Source: Pomphorhynchus laevis (lineage: Eukaryota; Acanthocephala; Palaeacanthocephala; Echinorhynchida; Pomphorhynchidae). From it: 64,000 bases of DNA. A program made the translations under genes and the position numbers. Each line of letters begins with the position of its first letter. Position 1 is the stretch's first letter. This document shows positions 32,401-43,377 of this stretch, piece by piece. The stretch is from assembly GCA_012934845.2 (NCBI GenBank), contig WNNJ02001985.1, forward strand, positions 55,356-119,355, given 5' to 3'. The notes beneath the pieces were generated by a model. It saw only the letters and a program-made list of their open reading frames with translations, did no database searches and had not been told where the DNA came from.

Positions 32401-33310
32401 CTAGAATTTACTTTTAGACAAAAATTCTATAATATACTGCCGAGATCATCTAAAAGAGCAAATAAGATAACCTAACTGAGTATACTTATAACTAGTCTAG
32501 TAACTTAGTCTACTTGTTTATAGAAGAGTGGAGAGTTACCTTCTGAAATAAAAATAACTTAGAGACGAGCGATTTAGAGTAAAACAAAATTCTCGACAAG
32601 GATATTAGTGATGATAAGATGACAAACATGTTGGTTCACCGTCCGCAATGGAGTAAGATCCATGGTCCACTAAGGTGTGGCCAATTATAAAAGTTTAAGG
32701 ATTTAGAAAATATTAAGTAGATATTCACGGAATCATCAGATAAAGAAGTTGGATGATAAATTTTGAGAGCAGGAAATTGAATGTAATAATAGTCTTTATT
32801 ATAAGCTTGCCATCTATCTTAGGTTAGCAAAATAAGAATAATTAAAGGTTACATTCAAATCTACTCACATAGTCTGGTCACGCAGATATCTCATTGCATT
32901 TGATATGAAAGATTTGGAAAAGGTTGTTGTCCGACATGTCATTAAGTCATGTTTAATCAATCGTCTTAAATGATATTTCTGTTCAGCCTTTTAAACCATT
33001 AGATCTGTAAATTTTGTAAGGTTACAGAAGCGCCTGACATATTTCTCCAAGATTAAAATTTATTGATCTTCTAAGTCAATAAAATCGCTGTTAAATATAT
33101 TCGATGCAGCCTTCTGAATATGAATATTCAGAAGATATGGCAAAGCGTTGCTGAGATACGCAACGCTTTGCCATATTCATATAAGTAGGATAACAATATA
33201 TCATAACTAGGCTAATTAGACTCTTTTATAAGAGTTTAAGTTGGTCACAAGGCATGACCACTCGCGACATATATGAATACTTATAAAAACTAACTTTTTA
33301 ACCTTCAACC
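32401..33310. other. No gene seen
   Basis: AT-rich. The only structured sequence is the hairpin pair at 33111-33176, listed separately. Confidence 0.4.
33111..33176. repeat. Two adjacent perfect hairpins
   Basis: The first is CTTCTGAATAT-GA-ATATTCAGAAG (33111-33134). The second is a perfect 17-bp arm (33135-33151) with loop TGAGATAC and the reverse complement at 33160-33176. Confidence 0.85.
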
Positions 33311-33410
33311 TAACTAAATCAGAAATTGAGGGCCAGGAGAATATTCTTCGTTGCGTAGGACCAGGCTAAATTGTATTTAATGTTTTCTCGAATGAATTAT
33401 AATAAGGAAA
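33311..33410 (+). repeat. Direct repeat flanking the RLE-type element, left copy (unoccupied)
   Basis: About 70 bp (AACTAAATCAGAAATTGAGG onward) match 37899-37968, and the next 30 bp (AATGTTTTCTCGAA..ATTATAAT) match 42431-42460. The two matching parts are contiguous here but 4.46 kb apart in the other copy. Confidence 0.75.
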
Positions 33411-34429
33411 GTTAATTTGGCAGAGACGAAAAGTAAGACAAAGTAAATGGAAATTTAAGCGTTGGGATGAATGTACTCACAATACACGAAAATACATGCT
33501 TAGTCGGAGTTGTGTGTAAAAACGACTCCTTTGCGCAAGCACTAACTGCTCTTACACAAGGCCTTATAGACGAGCTTAGAATGAAACAAATTGTGTCATA
33601 ATTCGCCCTTAAGAGGGATGCTATATACAACTAGCATCAGCAGAACCGGACCAGGCAGGGTGATTCACAAAGTGAACTAATCACTGCTTTCTCAGGATGC
33701 ATCATCAAGTAAATAAGGGAACGAATGTTACATAAACAAATCTTGAGAATATAGTTATATTAAATTAGTTTCTCTTATAAAGCATGTTTTTAACCTATTG
33801 TAATTAGTTATTATTATTTAAATTCAGAATTTTAAATGGGACAAAAATTGATTTTTAATTTTATCCTCAAATTTTTAATTTTATTCATTTTTATCATATT
33901 AATTTTTATTTTAAAATATCAAGAAAAATCGCTTGATGTTTTGTCATTTTATAATTTTCTATGCAAGTTCTCCATTCTTTATATTTTTGGTATATTTAAC
34001 AACAATTATACCAAAAATATTCACATTATTTGCTATTTGATAATTTAGCTCCATTCTTATTAACAAAATTGTTCCCCTTTATTATACCTGAAAGTGACTT
34101 TTTTTAAGTTTAATGAAAGTTTACTAATGTCAATTTGTTATTCAAATAGCGTTCCAAATAATAGTAGTTTATGTACGTAACAGCTTAGATATTGTACGAA
34201 TATTTATAAGACGCATGAATTAACTATTACAGAAGATACTGACTTTATTTCATTCAACACGTAGAGCCCTTATTACCATTTTGTTTTCGTTTCTATTACT
34301 TTCTACTCAGAGTAATTTTTATATTACTTAAAATTAAATAAGTTATTAAAAATTAGATAATAACGTTATGCTTTTTAAATAATACCGTAATAGTAATAAC
34401 AAAAATGATCAACAAGATATAATATAAAT
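33411..34429. other. No gene seen
   Basis: AT-rich. The open frame at 33836-34048 is lysine/isoleucine/phenylalanine low complexity and I do not call it a gene. Confidence 0.45.
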
Positions 34430-37400
34430 TATTTAGTGTGAGCTCTTCACAAACTCTTCAGTTCCGCCACGAGCGGCTTGTGTCCAAGCTCGCCACATCC
34501 TCCCCGCCGGCGTCTACCTGGCTTGTCTCCTTTGCCGTATTTGCAGCTGATTCGGTTGGCGCGTCCAATGCTTGCAACGGAACCCCACATGATTCGCTTT
34601 CGACTGATGATAGTCGAGTTAATATACCAGCGATATCATTGTATGGTTCAGTATTAAACATACGACGCTTCGGTGTTTCCATTATCGTCTGTGGGGCATC
34701 AGATAGTGGGTGGTTGCGTCCATTCAACGACGCTAAGATTGCCCGAGCATTTCCGCGCATGAGGGCCAACGATGCTCTTTGTAATAGGTGATCTACCGTT
34801 TTATGATATTCGATCCCAGTTGTGGCGGATATCTGTCTTGCTATCGATCGCATAAGACGTTCGCCTTGGTCGTTCCAGCCCCCATACGTCTATACTACTG
34901 CCGGTATAAATTGATAACCAGCGGACTTTATACGTGCTCTATACTTCCTCTCCTTGACATTGACTGCATACATTGTTGCTGCATAGCCTGGCGTTATCGA
35001 TGTGTTTGCTATGTACGCTGATTGTTGTGGATGTGTTACAGCGAAATCAACTGCACGAGGAGGGTCCCCATGAATCAAAACGTCTGCAGGTCGTTCACGA
35101 AGGTCTGGTATAAGGTTCCTCACCTCCAAAGCGATATGCATTCCTGCAGATTGAGCGGCATGAAAGACCACATCGCGAATTCCGTTGTGTCGCAGTCCCG
35201 GGTAACCCCCATATTGGCAGGTCAGCGCATGTAGGCCGACTGAATCAGCGGGGAGAAAGCATCGCCCACACCGATCTCCAGGTGAAAATAGAGGCGCACC
35301 AAGCCAAAATCGAGTTAAGGCGCAAAACTGCGAAGGGGGAATGTCCATTCCGAGCGCTTTATTTGGGACCACTCGTAACCAGGAACTGGCGTGAGGGCGT
35401 GACACAGCCAGCAATCGAGCTCTGTTGAAGTGGTGAACGTCCGTAAGCATTTGCTCGTAGACTTTATTATCGAGGAGCATTGATAGCTTGTGTTGACTGT
35501 CAGATTGCATTATTGGTGGTGATTCATGTAGTGAAGATAATCTCTCGATAAAGTCAGATAGTCCTGGGAAAGTATTGACAGAAAGTCCCCATTCGGCACA
35601 TACCCTTTGTACACTGGCAATGTACGCACAAGGTGCATGCTTCACAGTTTCGCGGATCCCGAAGCCACCCAACCTTAAAGGAAGCGTAATTTGGGTTCGT
35701 ATCTGAGGGTTTAGCTGGACAGACGTCATCTCGCTAAAAGCGGAAATGGTCGAATCATCAAAACTTTTGTAAAACGTGTTGCCATAGTCAGGATCAATCG
35801 TTCTCGTCATGTGGTTTATTTTCGGGGCACTGGCGCAATGTCGCAGTAGTAAGTAAGCGACCTGTGTATCAGGAATGGTGGTTATCAAATCGATTTGACT
35901 TCTTAATTTTGGCAAATTTACTCTCATTAGCTGATTATTAACAAAATCTTGGCACCCTATAGGTGTGCCGAGCAAGCAAACATTTTTACTTTCATTAAGT
36001 ATTGGTTGAGATGCACATGCCTCTGAGAAAGTTTGCAAGGCTACGGCAGAGCCTATAATCTCGGTCTTTTGCCAGTTAAGGTCCAAACGGAGTAGAGCAA
36101 ACTCTCTTTCTAGGTAAGCCAGCGCATCAGCTACTGCTGTGGGATGCCCTCCGATTATGCCGTCATCCAAATACCAGCGGTTTAAATGTATTCCATGTAA
36201 GCAACCAACCGAAGTGATGCAATCATGAATTGCCAATGAAAATAGAGACGGTCCTAAGGGATCTCCTTGTTGTACGCCTTGGCATGATCGAAGGGGCTCT
36301 AAATTTCCGAATCGAAGCAATGATGGCTCGGAGTAGCAGTATCTCAACCACGGCATTAATTGCGGGACAGATCGTTGAATTACACTGAATATGGCATGTC
36401 GGCTGATAGAATTGAAAGCATTCCTGAGATCGACCTTAGCCCACACCCAGTCATCCTTATCGCGTCGTCGAGTGTGTTCATCTCTCACAATGTGTATTAT
36501 GCTATCAACCCCGTTTTTAGTTGCTACACCGAGCTGAGTTGGTTGCAACACTGACAAAAAGACTGTGCTGAGTTTACGACATGCACATTTTGAGCAGAGT
36601 CGTCTAAGCGTTTCCCCGACCGCGATAGGACGCACTCCATCGGGTTCTTTCACAAGTGCAATCAGATTCGCACCACATAAGTATCTGGCCACAGATTCAT
36701 GTCCTCCCCCACCCAAAAGGGTGTTCACAAGGGACGTAATTCGCTGCAAAAACGATCCAGACAAATCTGATGTTAGTAAATCTTGTAAATGCTCTGGGCG
36801 AAGTCCTAGGCAGCCGGACGCTGACGTCGAGGGAAATGAGAAAATGGCTGCCCTCACGAGACTGCAATCCACAATCAAAGAATTGACTTGAAAGCCTGCA
36901 TCAAGGCAAGTATCCGATTGTAAACGATAAATCCCGTTTTGTGGGTGTAGATTAAGCAGTTTTTCACGAACTGTCTCATTGACCGGGGCCAATCCATTAT
37001 AACATAGTCTTTTCATCGATTTTCCGTAGTTGCCACGTCGAGCAAGAGCCATAGCTGAGTTAGTAGGGACATCTGCGGCGCGCGAAGCTTCGTAAGGTTT
37101 GGCGAGACTGGCAATAAGTTGCTCCAAAGGTGTGGAGGTGTACCGGCACAAGCTTTCTTTCATGTGACTTGCATTATTGCGCTGTGCACGCTGTGATGAG
37201 GACCTCTCGATATGAGTTGCAAAAAATATCTTTGGGAACAATAGTAGACGTACCCATGACTCCTCTGTATTCAAAGAAAGTGCGTCCTTTATTAAATCTG
37301 ACATTATTTTTGCTGCCATTCCGCGTATTCGTGTAGGCAAACGAACTACAGTGCCTGATTGTCTTCTCCATCCCTGATGTAGACAATCGGTAGCAAGAGT

Positions 37401-37610
37401 ATCCGGTGTTGAAGCTCCAATTGTATGCTCAGGCTCAACGCACTGTTCATTTTGAGCCAAACATGCGCGGCAAACCCACTTGGGAATTATTGCAGCTTGC
37501 TTTTTGGTCAGGCCAACACAAGATAAGTGGTGCCACGTAGAACATGTATCACATTTTATCAGGACCTTACGCCGATTTATCTTCATGCATAAATATATAC
37601 CGTAATAAAT
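34430..37610 (-). mobile_element. RLE-type (R2/NeSL-like) non-LTR retrotransposon, nearly intact
   Basis: A single long minus-strand frame from 37586 to 34458 is interrupted by only one in-frame TAG (34890-34892). After it the family's C-terminal part continues: TYGGWNDQGERLMRSIARQI and LLQRASLALMRGNARAIL. One stop in about 1040 codons marks a recent copy. The ends are not sharply defined. Direct repeats at 33311-33410 and 37899-37968 flank it at a distance. Confidence 0.75.
34890..37586 (-). CDS. PHD-like finger + reverse transcriptase + restriction-like endonuclease protein
   Basis: 898 residues. At the N-terminus C12-x2-C15, H20-x2-C23 and W37-x-C39-x2-C42 form the last three-quarters of a PHD finger. 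The first CxxC would lie upstream of this ATG and is absent. RT motifs are LRPEHLQDL, RPIAVGETLRRL, KVDLRNAFNSI (about 385), CQGVQQGDPLGPSLFSL and RWYLDDGIIGG (about 470). A thumb-like block has LLGTPIG. Near the end come a knuckle C-x2-C-x10-H-x4-C (CGRCFLPADSVGLHALTC), then RPADVLIHG and AVDFAVTHP, the PD-(D/E)xK endonuclease core. The enzyme would nick a target and prime reverse transcription there. A TAG then removes about 130 C-terminal residues. Clade is uncertain. Confidence 0.8.
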   Translation of the reverse strand: MKINRRKVLIKCDTCSTWHHLSCVGLTKKQAAIIPKWVCRACLAQNEQCVEPEHTIGASTPDTLATDCLHQGWRRQSGTVVRLPTRIRGMAAKIMSDLIKDALSLNTEESWVRLLLFPKIFFATHIERSSSQRAQRNNASHMKESLCRYTSTPLEQLIASLAKPYEASRAADVPTNSAMALARRGNYGKSMKRLCYNGLAPVNETVREKLLNLHPQNGIYRLQSDTCLDAGFQVNSLIVDCSLVRAAIFSFPSTSASGCLGLRPEHLQDLLTSDLSGSFLQRITSLVNTLLGGGGHESVARYLCGANLIALVKEPDGVRPIAVGETLRRLCSKCACRKLSTVFLSVLQPTQLGVATKNGVDSIIHIVRDEHTRRRDKDDWVWAKVDLRNAFNSISRHAIFSVIQRSVPQLMPWLRYCYSEPSLLRFGNLEPLRSCQGVQQGDPLGPSLFSLAIHDCITSVGCLHGIHLNRWYLDDGIIGGHPTAVADALAYLEREFALLRLDLNWQKTEIIGSAVALQTFSEACASQPILNESKNVCLLGTPIGCQDFVNNQLMRVNLPKLRSQIDLITTIPDTQVAYLLLRHCASAPKINHMTRTIDPDYGNTFYKSFDDSTISAFSEMTSVQLNPQIRTQITLPLRLGGFGIRETVKHAPCAYIASVQRVCAEWGLSVNTFPGLSDFIERLSSLHESPPIMQSDSQHKLSMLLDNKVYEQMLTDVHHFNRARLLAVSRPHASSWLRVVPNKALGMDIPPSQFCALTRFWLGAPLFSPGDRCGRCFLPADSVGLHALTCQYGGYPGLRHNGIRDVVFHAAQSAGMHIALEVRNLIPDLRERPADVLIHGDPPRAVDFAVTHPQQSAYIANTSITPGYAATMYAVNVKERKYRARIKSAGYQFIPAVV

Positions 37611-37898
37611 AAGAAATATAAAAAATGATTAATGTATTAAAATTTTAAAAATTTGAATGAAGCATATTAGCCCTAATATTTTATTATGTTCTGATTGTTA
37701 TATTTGTTAATTTGTACATTTTTAAACTGTGGTGTGCCGTAATTGTAAAATTATTAAAAAATCATTTTAAAAATATTTTATTTGATGGTAAATAACGATT
37801 GACGATCACAGAACTGTTATTTTGAGTTACCTGAAACAACTATTTGGCGCATTAGTTCGTTATTTATATTGAATACTAAATTTTAGTATCGTTTTCAA
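37611..37898. other. AT-rich spacer, no gene seen
   Basis: Possible 5' UTR of the RLE-type element. No promoter motif recognised. Confidence 0.35.
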
Positions 37899-37968
37899 TA
37901 ACTAAATCAGGAATTGAGGGCCACGAAAAGATTCTTCGTTGCGTAGGGCCAGAATAAATTGTATTTAA
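37899..37968 (+). repeat. Direct repeat flanking the RLE-type element, right copy (split by CR1 copy 2)
   Basis: Matches 33314-33380 with about eight differences and ends at GTATTTAA. The remaining part of the repeat resumes at 42428-42460, beyond the CR1 element. Confidence 0.75.
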
Positions 37969-38243
37969 AAAAAGTTTGAGATAAATAACATACATTTGAG
38001 ATAAAATAACATACACTGCTAACAAATAACTATTTACAACTACGATTGGCACGCATTTGCAACTCACTTGACTAAGCAATACGATAATAAGTGTTCTAGC
38101 AAATTACAATTAATTACAATCAATCCAGTTCTTGATCAATCCAGGATTACTTAGAATCAATCCAGTTCCTGATCAATCCAGGATTACTTAAACGGAACAA
38201 TATAATAACATACAAGCGAATACCTCGTTGTCTCACGATTACA

Positions 38244-39461
38244 ATGACCAAAAAATATAAGAAGGGCAGAATCAATGACTCATTATCTGACGACTGTTAC
38301 ACTCAGTTAGAAGTAGGCTGCGATGCGCCAAACTGTGATGTGTGGAGCATTGTCAAAGTCAAGAGTAAAGATCAGGCGATATATCACTTGCGATCATTCA
38401 TGTGCGGCTTTTGCAGTGCTGTTATACGAAGGGCTACGAGGAGTGAGCAAAACAAACCTACCGATGATAATGATAATAACCAATGTACCAATTCATGTAC
38501 AGACACCACAAAACAAGCCGATCAACTAGAGATCTCCCCTCACGTCCAGAGTAAAACACAACATGATAATAGCCTTTCTGTGGCTTCAACGCCAACTCGA
38601 GTGTGGAAAAGGGGACATGAGAGGTCATATACGATTACTAAGATAGTTTCTGATGACGATTCGCACATCATTTCATCTACGCTAGAAAATTACTTGCCTC
38701 CTAAATCAGTAGTAAATGCCACAAGTTCCAACATTGAAGTTGAGCCTTAATGCCGGATGGGCGACAGTGTTTTACGGACTTCATTGAATTCAAAGCATGC
38801 TCTTATAAATGTTGCACCATGTGATAAGCCAATTATCGACAACAATGACACCAGTGTCCAAGCAAATTCGTCGTCCAGCTTGTGCACGTATTCAGACAAC
38901 AGATCCCCAACCCATATAGCATCGAACTTTTCCCCTACAGAAAATAGTGAAGTTCGACATGCGAAGTCGGTTGAGATAACTCGGCATCATTATGACAGGT
39001 CATATAGCGTGTTATTCAGCGAACTTACTGAGTCCAATTCCGCAAACTCACAGGAACATATGGACCATGACGTGTCTATTTTGCGTAAGGTATTATCCCA
39101 TCTATTGCATGAAGGTGATGAAGAGTTAGCATCGTCTATACACGTGAAGAAGCTATTTCGGCTTGGTAAAAGAACACAGGAGAAACCAAGACTGTTGAAG
39201 GTGATATTGTCCTCTAGTGATCATGTGCGCATGTTGTTATCACGTGGATATCGTCTTAGGGGGTTGCCATTTCGTATCCTTCGTGACCTTTCGCCAGATG
39301 AGCGATTACAATTACGAAAAGCAAACATCGAATTGAGACACCGGCTTTCTCAAGGTGAGGCTAATATATGCATACGGGATTTTCGGGTTGTCAAGTGGCG
39401 TCCTGTCGTACGTTGGAAACAGTTGGCTCCTTTAACTGTCGGGACCCCTGTTTCCATGTAA
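38244..39461 (+). pseudogene. CR1 copy 2 ORF1 (one in-frame stop)
   Basis: 406 codons from ATG 38244. There is a TAA at 38748-38750, after which the same frame goes on to TAA at 39459. The N-terminal finger is VGCDAPNCDVW...FMCGFC (C-x4-C, C-x2-C). The middle is Ser/Thr/Asn-rich. The C-terminal domain is FRLGKRTQEKPRLLKVIL, LPFRILRDLSPDERLQLRKA and FRVVKWRPVVRW. ORF1 proteins of this clade bind RNA and may chaperone target priming. The same finger and C-terminal domain occur in the L2-like ORF1 at 50155-51531. Confidence 0.8.
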
Positions 39462-39516
39462 ATTCAGAGAACACTGACCATTCCTTAGGGTATCTGATTG
39501 TATTTGATAGACCGTG

Positions 39517-42352
39517 ACTTAGTAAAGCCAAAAAGGATTCCAATGCAACTCGTTGCTATTTATCGGTAGGTTATTCAAATTTACAAAGTCTTCCTGCACA
39601 ACTTGTAGAGCTTCGATACCATGTTGAGGTTAATGCGTATGATATATTCTGTGTTAGTGAGTCATGGCTACATGAACACATCTTGGATGCCACTGTAAAT
39701 ATTCCAGGTTATCGTCTACTTCGAGGGGACAGGAGGTCCAGTATGCGAGGGGGCGGTGTTGCAGTGTACGTTCGAGACCATTTGCTAATTTCTGGCATCG
39801 ATCAAGTTTGTGATCCGCAAGGCTCGTTCGAGAGTATTACCTTTCATATTGGGTATGATCGTGTTGGTATCAGTCTCTGCGTTGTATATCGCTCACCTTC
39901 TATGATCACTGATTGTAATCTTCTGAAGTCAGTATTGCGATCGATAAGTATCAGTTCTCATTTCCTTCTTCTAGGAGACTTCAACCTACCTAGATCAGAT
40001 TGGCGGCAAACAATATTTGATGATGGCACCGTCGTAGAAAGAGAAATCTCCCACTTCCTCGCTGATGAACTCTTACTAGTACAACACATTCAAGAGCCCA
40101 CACGATTTTCTTCCCATAATAATGATACTATACTTGACTTGGTTTTTTCCAAACGTCTTGAAGACATAGCTCGAGTGGATTATCTTCCACCGATAGGTAA
40201 CTCTGACCACTGCGTGCTATCACTACAGGTCACCCCAAACTTTAAATTCCGCCATTTTACGGCTCCCATCGTAAAACGGGTTTGGTCAAAAGTGCTTGAT
40301 GAGCAAATTTTATCTTTCTGTCAACGTCGTCCACTATCTTTAACAAATACTAAAGAAGTCTCACTAAAAGTGATTGGGGATTACCTTTTAGGTATTTCTG
40401 ACGTGTTTGCACCAAAGCGTATCATCTCGCCAAATACTAAATATCCTGTTTGGTTCGATAAGGACCTGAGATTGATGTTGCGAGTACGAAATCGTCTTTG
40501 GAAGTTATCTCGTTCGCTTCCGTATTACGCCAACATTTATAGGTATCTTAGGAACGTCTGTACTCGTATGAAAACGTTAAAACGTGATAAATTCGAATCT
40601 ACAATCATCAAGGAAGTTAATCGCAACCCCAAGCTATTTTGGTCATATGCTCGGCAAAACGGAACGCTCAACTCTGCAATCAAGCATGTGCACTCTGAAT
40701 GTGGCTTGGTTACAAATGAAACTGATATAGCTGAGACCTTCGCATCCTCGTTCTCTTTATCCACTTTACCACATTGCGATTCTCATATGATATGGTACGG
40801 GTGCTCTATCCCTCCGCGTAATGAATCCCGGCCAATTTGCGTTACTGAAATTCAAGATTATCTCAATAATATTCGTCCTTTTAGCGCAGCTGGCCCCGAT
40901 GACATCTCCCCATACCTGCTCAAAGCTTTATCGAGTTACCTGGCACCATTCCTGACTATTATCTTTGATAAAATTCTGGCCACTGGCAGTGTCCCAGAAG
41001 ATTGGAAAACTGCAACCGTTGTTCCTATTCCCAAAAATTTTTTTGCATCATCCTGTGGTGATTATAGGCCAATAAGCTTAACCTCTTCTCTGTGCAAAGT
41101 TCTCGAACGCGCCATCAGCACTAGAGTCTACGATCATCTTGTCTCTCTTGGTATACTATCGTCCGCTCAACATGGTTTTCGTCACTCACGTTCTTGTTTG
41201 ACGAACTTGCTTACCGCGCGCGAAACTTAAACCCAGTCGTTAAGTTTTGGTAGCTCACTCGATATAATCTTTATTGATTTTTCGAAAGCCTTCGATCGCG
41301 TCACTCATGATGGGATGATTAGGTTGTTAGCACACTACGGAGTATCCTCCATGTTATGCAATTGGATTCGTGATTTTTTGGACGGGAGATCATTTCAGGT
41401 GAGGGTTGGCAATAGCATGTCTTCTACTAGGTTAGTTAAATCCGGAGTTCCGCAAGGTACAGTCCTTGGTCCCTTGCTTTTTATTATATTTCTCAATGAT
41501 CTTCTGTTACGCATAAACAGTCCCTGCCTGGCATTCGCAGACGATGTGAAAGTGTGGTGCGATATCATCTCAGATCCTGATGGCCGGCATCTACAACATG
41601 ATCTCCAGACAATCTACGACTGGAGCAGTGCTACCGGTATGACCATAAATGTAGATAAGTGCGTTCATATGAAACTCGGCAAATGTAAATCTGATCATGA
41701 ATTCTATTTAGGATGTTATAAGCTTCACAACATTTCTGTTCATAGAGACCTAGGGATTATTTTGAATAACGACCTTAAAACACGACCGAATACCGATTAT
41801 ATCTACGGTAAAGCCATGAAGGCCTTGTATTGTATTAAGAACACATTTAGTAAGCTGCATCCAAAATTATTTAAGCATCTCTACTGTGCGTTAGTCCGTC
41901 CGCATGTGGAATACTGCATCGCATCAACTTTTCCATCCACCAAGGCTGAGATGAAAAAGACCGAGTCGATTTTACGTAGAGGAACCAAACTTTGCATTAC
42001 ATCTCTTTATTCTTACAATGAGCGCCTAGCTTGCTTAAAAATGCCTTCAACGGCCCAGAGGCTACTATATTTAGATCTTGTAGCGATGTGGCATTTGGTT
42101 CGTGGAAAAGAGGGGTTCCCATCCAATTCGATAAAATTGAGAAATTCGCGTCGCAGAGGTCACTCCCTTACGTTATTTAAATTCCCCCATGGCAAAATAA
42201 GGAGTGTGAGTAGGCTTTCCCACCGCGCATTGAATGTTTGGAATTCGCTGCCTGAAGACGTCGTCAATGCTACTAGCAATAGACACTTCAAGAAGATGCT
42301 GCTGAAGTGGATTGTGAACTCTAATTTGGATTCGTGGATGTATTTTAATTGA
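39517..42352 (+). pseudogene. CR1 copy 2 ORF2 (endonuclease and reverse transcriptase, one in-frame stop)
   Basis: The frame is open from 39517. EN motifs are YSNLQSLPAQLVELRYHV, FCVSESWLHEHI, GGGVAVYVRDHL, LLLGDFNLPRSDW and PIGNSDHCVLS. RT motifs are GPDDISPYLLKAL, DYRPISLTSSLCKVLERAIS, AQHGFRHSRSCLTNL, FIDFSKAFDRVTH (motif A), SGVPQGTVLGPLLFI and LAFADDVKVW, in which FADD replaces YADD. The end reads SHRALNVWNSLPEDVVNATS. The one break is TAA at 41228-41230, at a position where related copies have Trp. No clear ATG lies between the upstream stop and the first EN motif. Confidence 0.85.
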
Positions 42353-42477
42353 TATTTTAAAATGTAATTTGTGAACAGTTGAAACAGCCATTTGCGGCTA
42401 GTAACTTGTACACTATAATAATAATAATTTAATGTTTTCTCGAATAAATTATAATGACAGAATAGTGCTTCTTTGAA

Positions 42478-42610
42478 TAAAAAAAGTTTGATCCTATGTT
42501 TTTACTAGACATGATAGCAATATGGCACATGCTAAGGAATCAAGGTGGTTACCCGTCTAAATGTCCTTGTATGTTGCAGACAGTGTAACATAGGTAACTA
42601 CATGACATTA
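42478..42610 (+). pseudogene. CR1-type LINE 3' fragment
   Basis: Reads FLLDMIAIWHMLRNQGGYPS, equivalent to YLDLVAMWHLVRGKEGFPS of copy 2 (about 42070). Only this stretch survives. It lies directly after the repeat remnant at 42428-42460. Confidence 0.6.
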
Positions 42611-43377
42611 AGGGTGCACTCGCTTTGGACTGTAACACTCGCTTTGGACTGTAAAAATTTTTGTTGGAAAATGATTAGCTATTGATTCCTTTTAAGATAT
42701 TAGCCTATAATTAATCACGATACATAAATTTTGATTGTGCATTTATGCATTTGTAATCTCCTTGATGAATAGCCAAATAAAGTTTTTCGGTCTAATTTAA
42801 AATCGCTAATCAGCTTTTGTTGAAAATGAAATTTATTCACACGCTTGTATCGTGTAACTTTATTCCGAAGTGCAATAAACCGGGTTCAACTGCATCAAAA
42901 TTTATATTCGGAGAATAACTACGACGGTGTCTAAGCATCGCTTTTGATTTAGAATCAACCCACGGCTTTGTTGACCTTATTCTGATACTGGGACAAAACT
43001 TTCGGATAAATATTGAATCTTGAACTATTCGGGAGATACCAACGGAAAGCGACGGCAGGCGGGTGTAGGGATACTTACAAGTCCCCGGTTGTTGTTCGTG
43101 GTAGAGAGGTTTAACGCAGTGAACGAAAGACTGGCGTCTCTGAGACTTTAAAATCAAAATAATGTTTTATCCTTTTCGTAAGAGGAATAAAACTTATTAT
43201 TTAGAGTAGATCCGTGGATTTATTTTAAATAATAACAACCTCCTAAAAAACAGAGTGAGTTGCAAAATTGTAGGGAAATATTACGGCTTACTCCTATTCA
43301 AAAGCAATATGAAACCATGGCATTTAAAATTTCTTTAGAATGACTATATTATTAAATTAAATAAATACAATAATTTA
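42611..43377 (-). other. Unassigned region with a 106-residue minus-strand frame (43157-42837)
   Basis: I recognise no protein family. The minus-strand frame is less AT-rich than its surroundings. It is basic (FIRKFCPSIRIRSTKPW, SKSKAMLRHRRSYSPN) and ends EPGLLHFGIKLHDTSV. A good splice donor-like site (CTT|GTAAGTATCC) lies inside it near 43081, and an acceptor-like TTTTAAAG near 43150. It could hold an old exon, an element UTR or nothing. Confidence 0.2.

Larger units (their letters stand above)
37969..42427 (+). mobile_element. CR1-type LINE copy 2, full length
   Basis: Its ends are defined by comparison with the unoccupied copy at 33311-33410. The element is about 4.46 kb and ends in (ATA)n. 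TTTAA on both sides (37964-37968 and 42428-42432) may be a short target-site duplication. It carries ORF1 and ORF2, each with one in-frame stop and no frameshift, so it is the youngest CR1 copy here. Confidence 0.8.

Noticed and set aside
33836-34048. Hydrophobic 70-residue frame as a small membrane protein
   Set aside because: Composition is that of random AT-rich DNA (Phe, Ile, Leu, Lys), with no supporting context.
34438-35234. Plus-strand frames over the RLE-type element
   Set aside because: Antisense shadows of the long minus-strand reverse transcriptase frame; no domain or start context.
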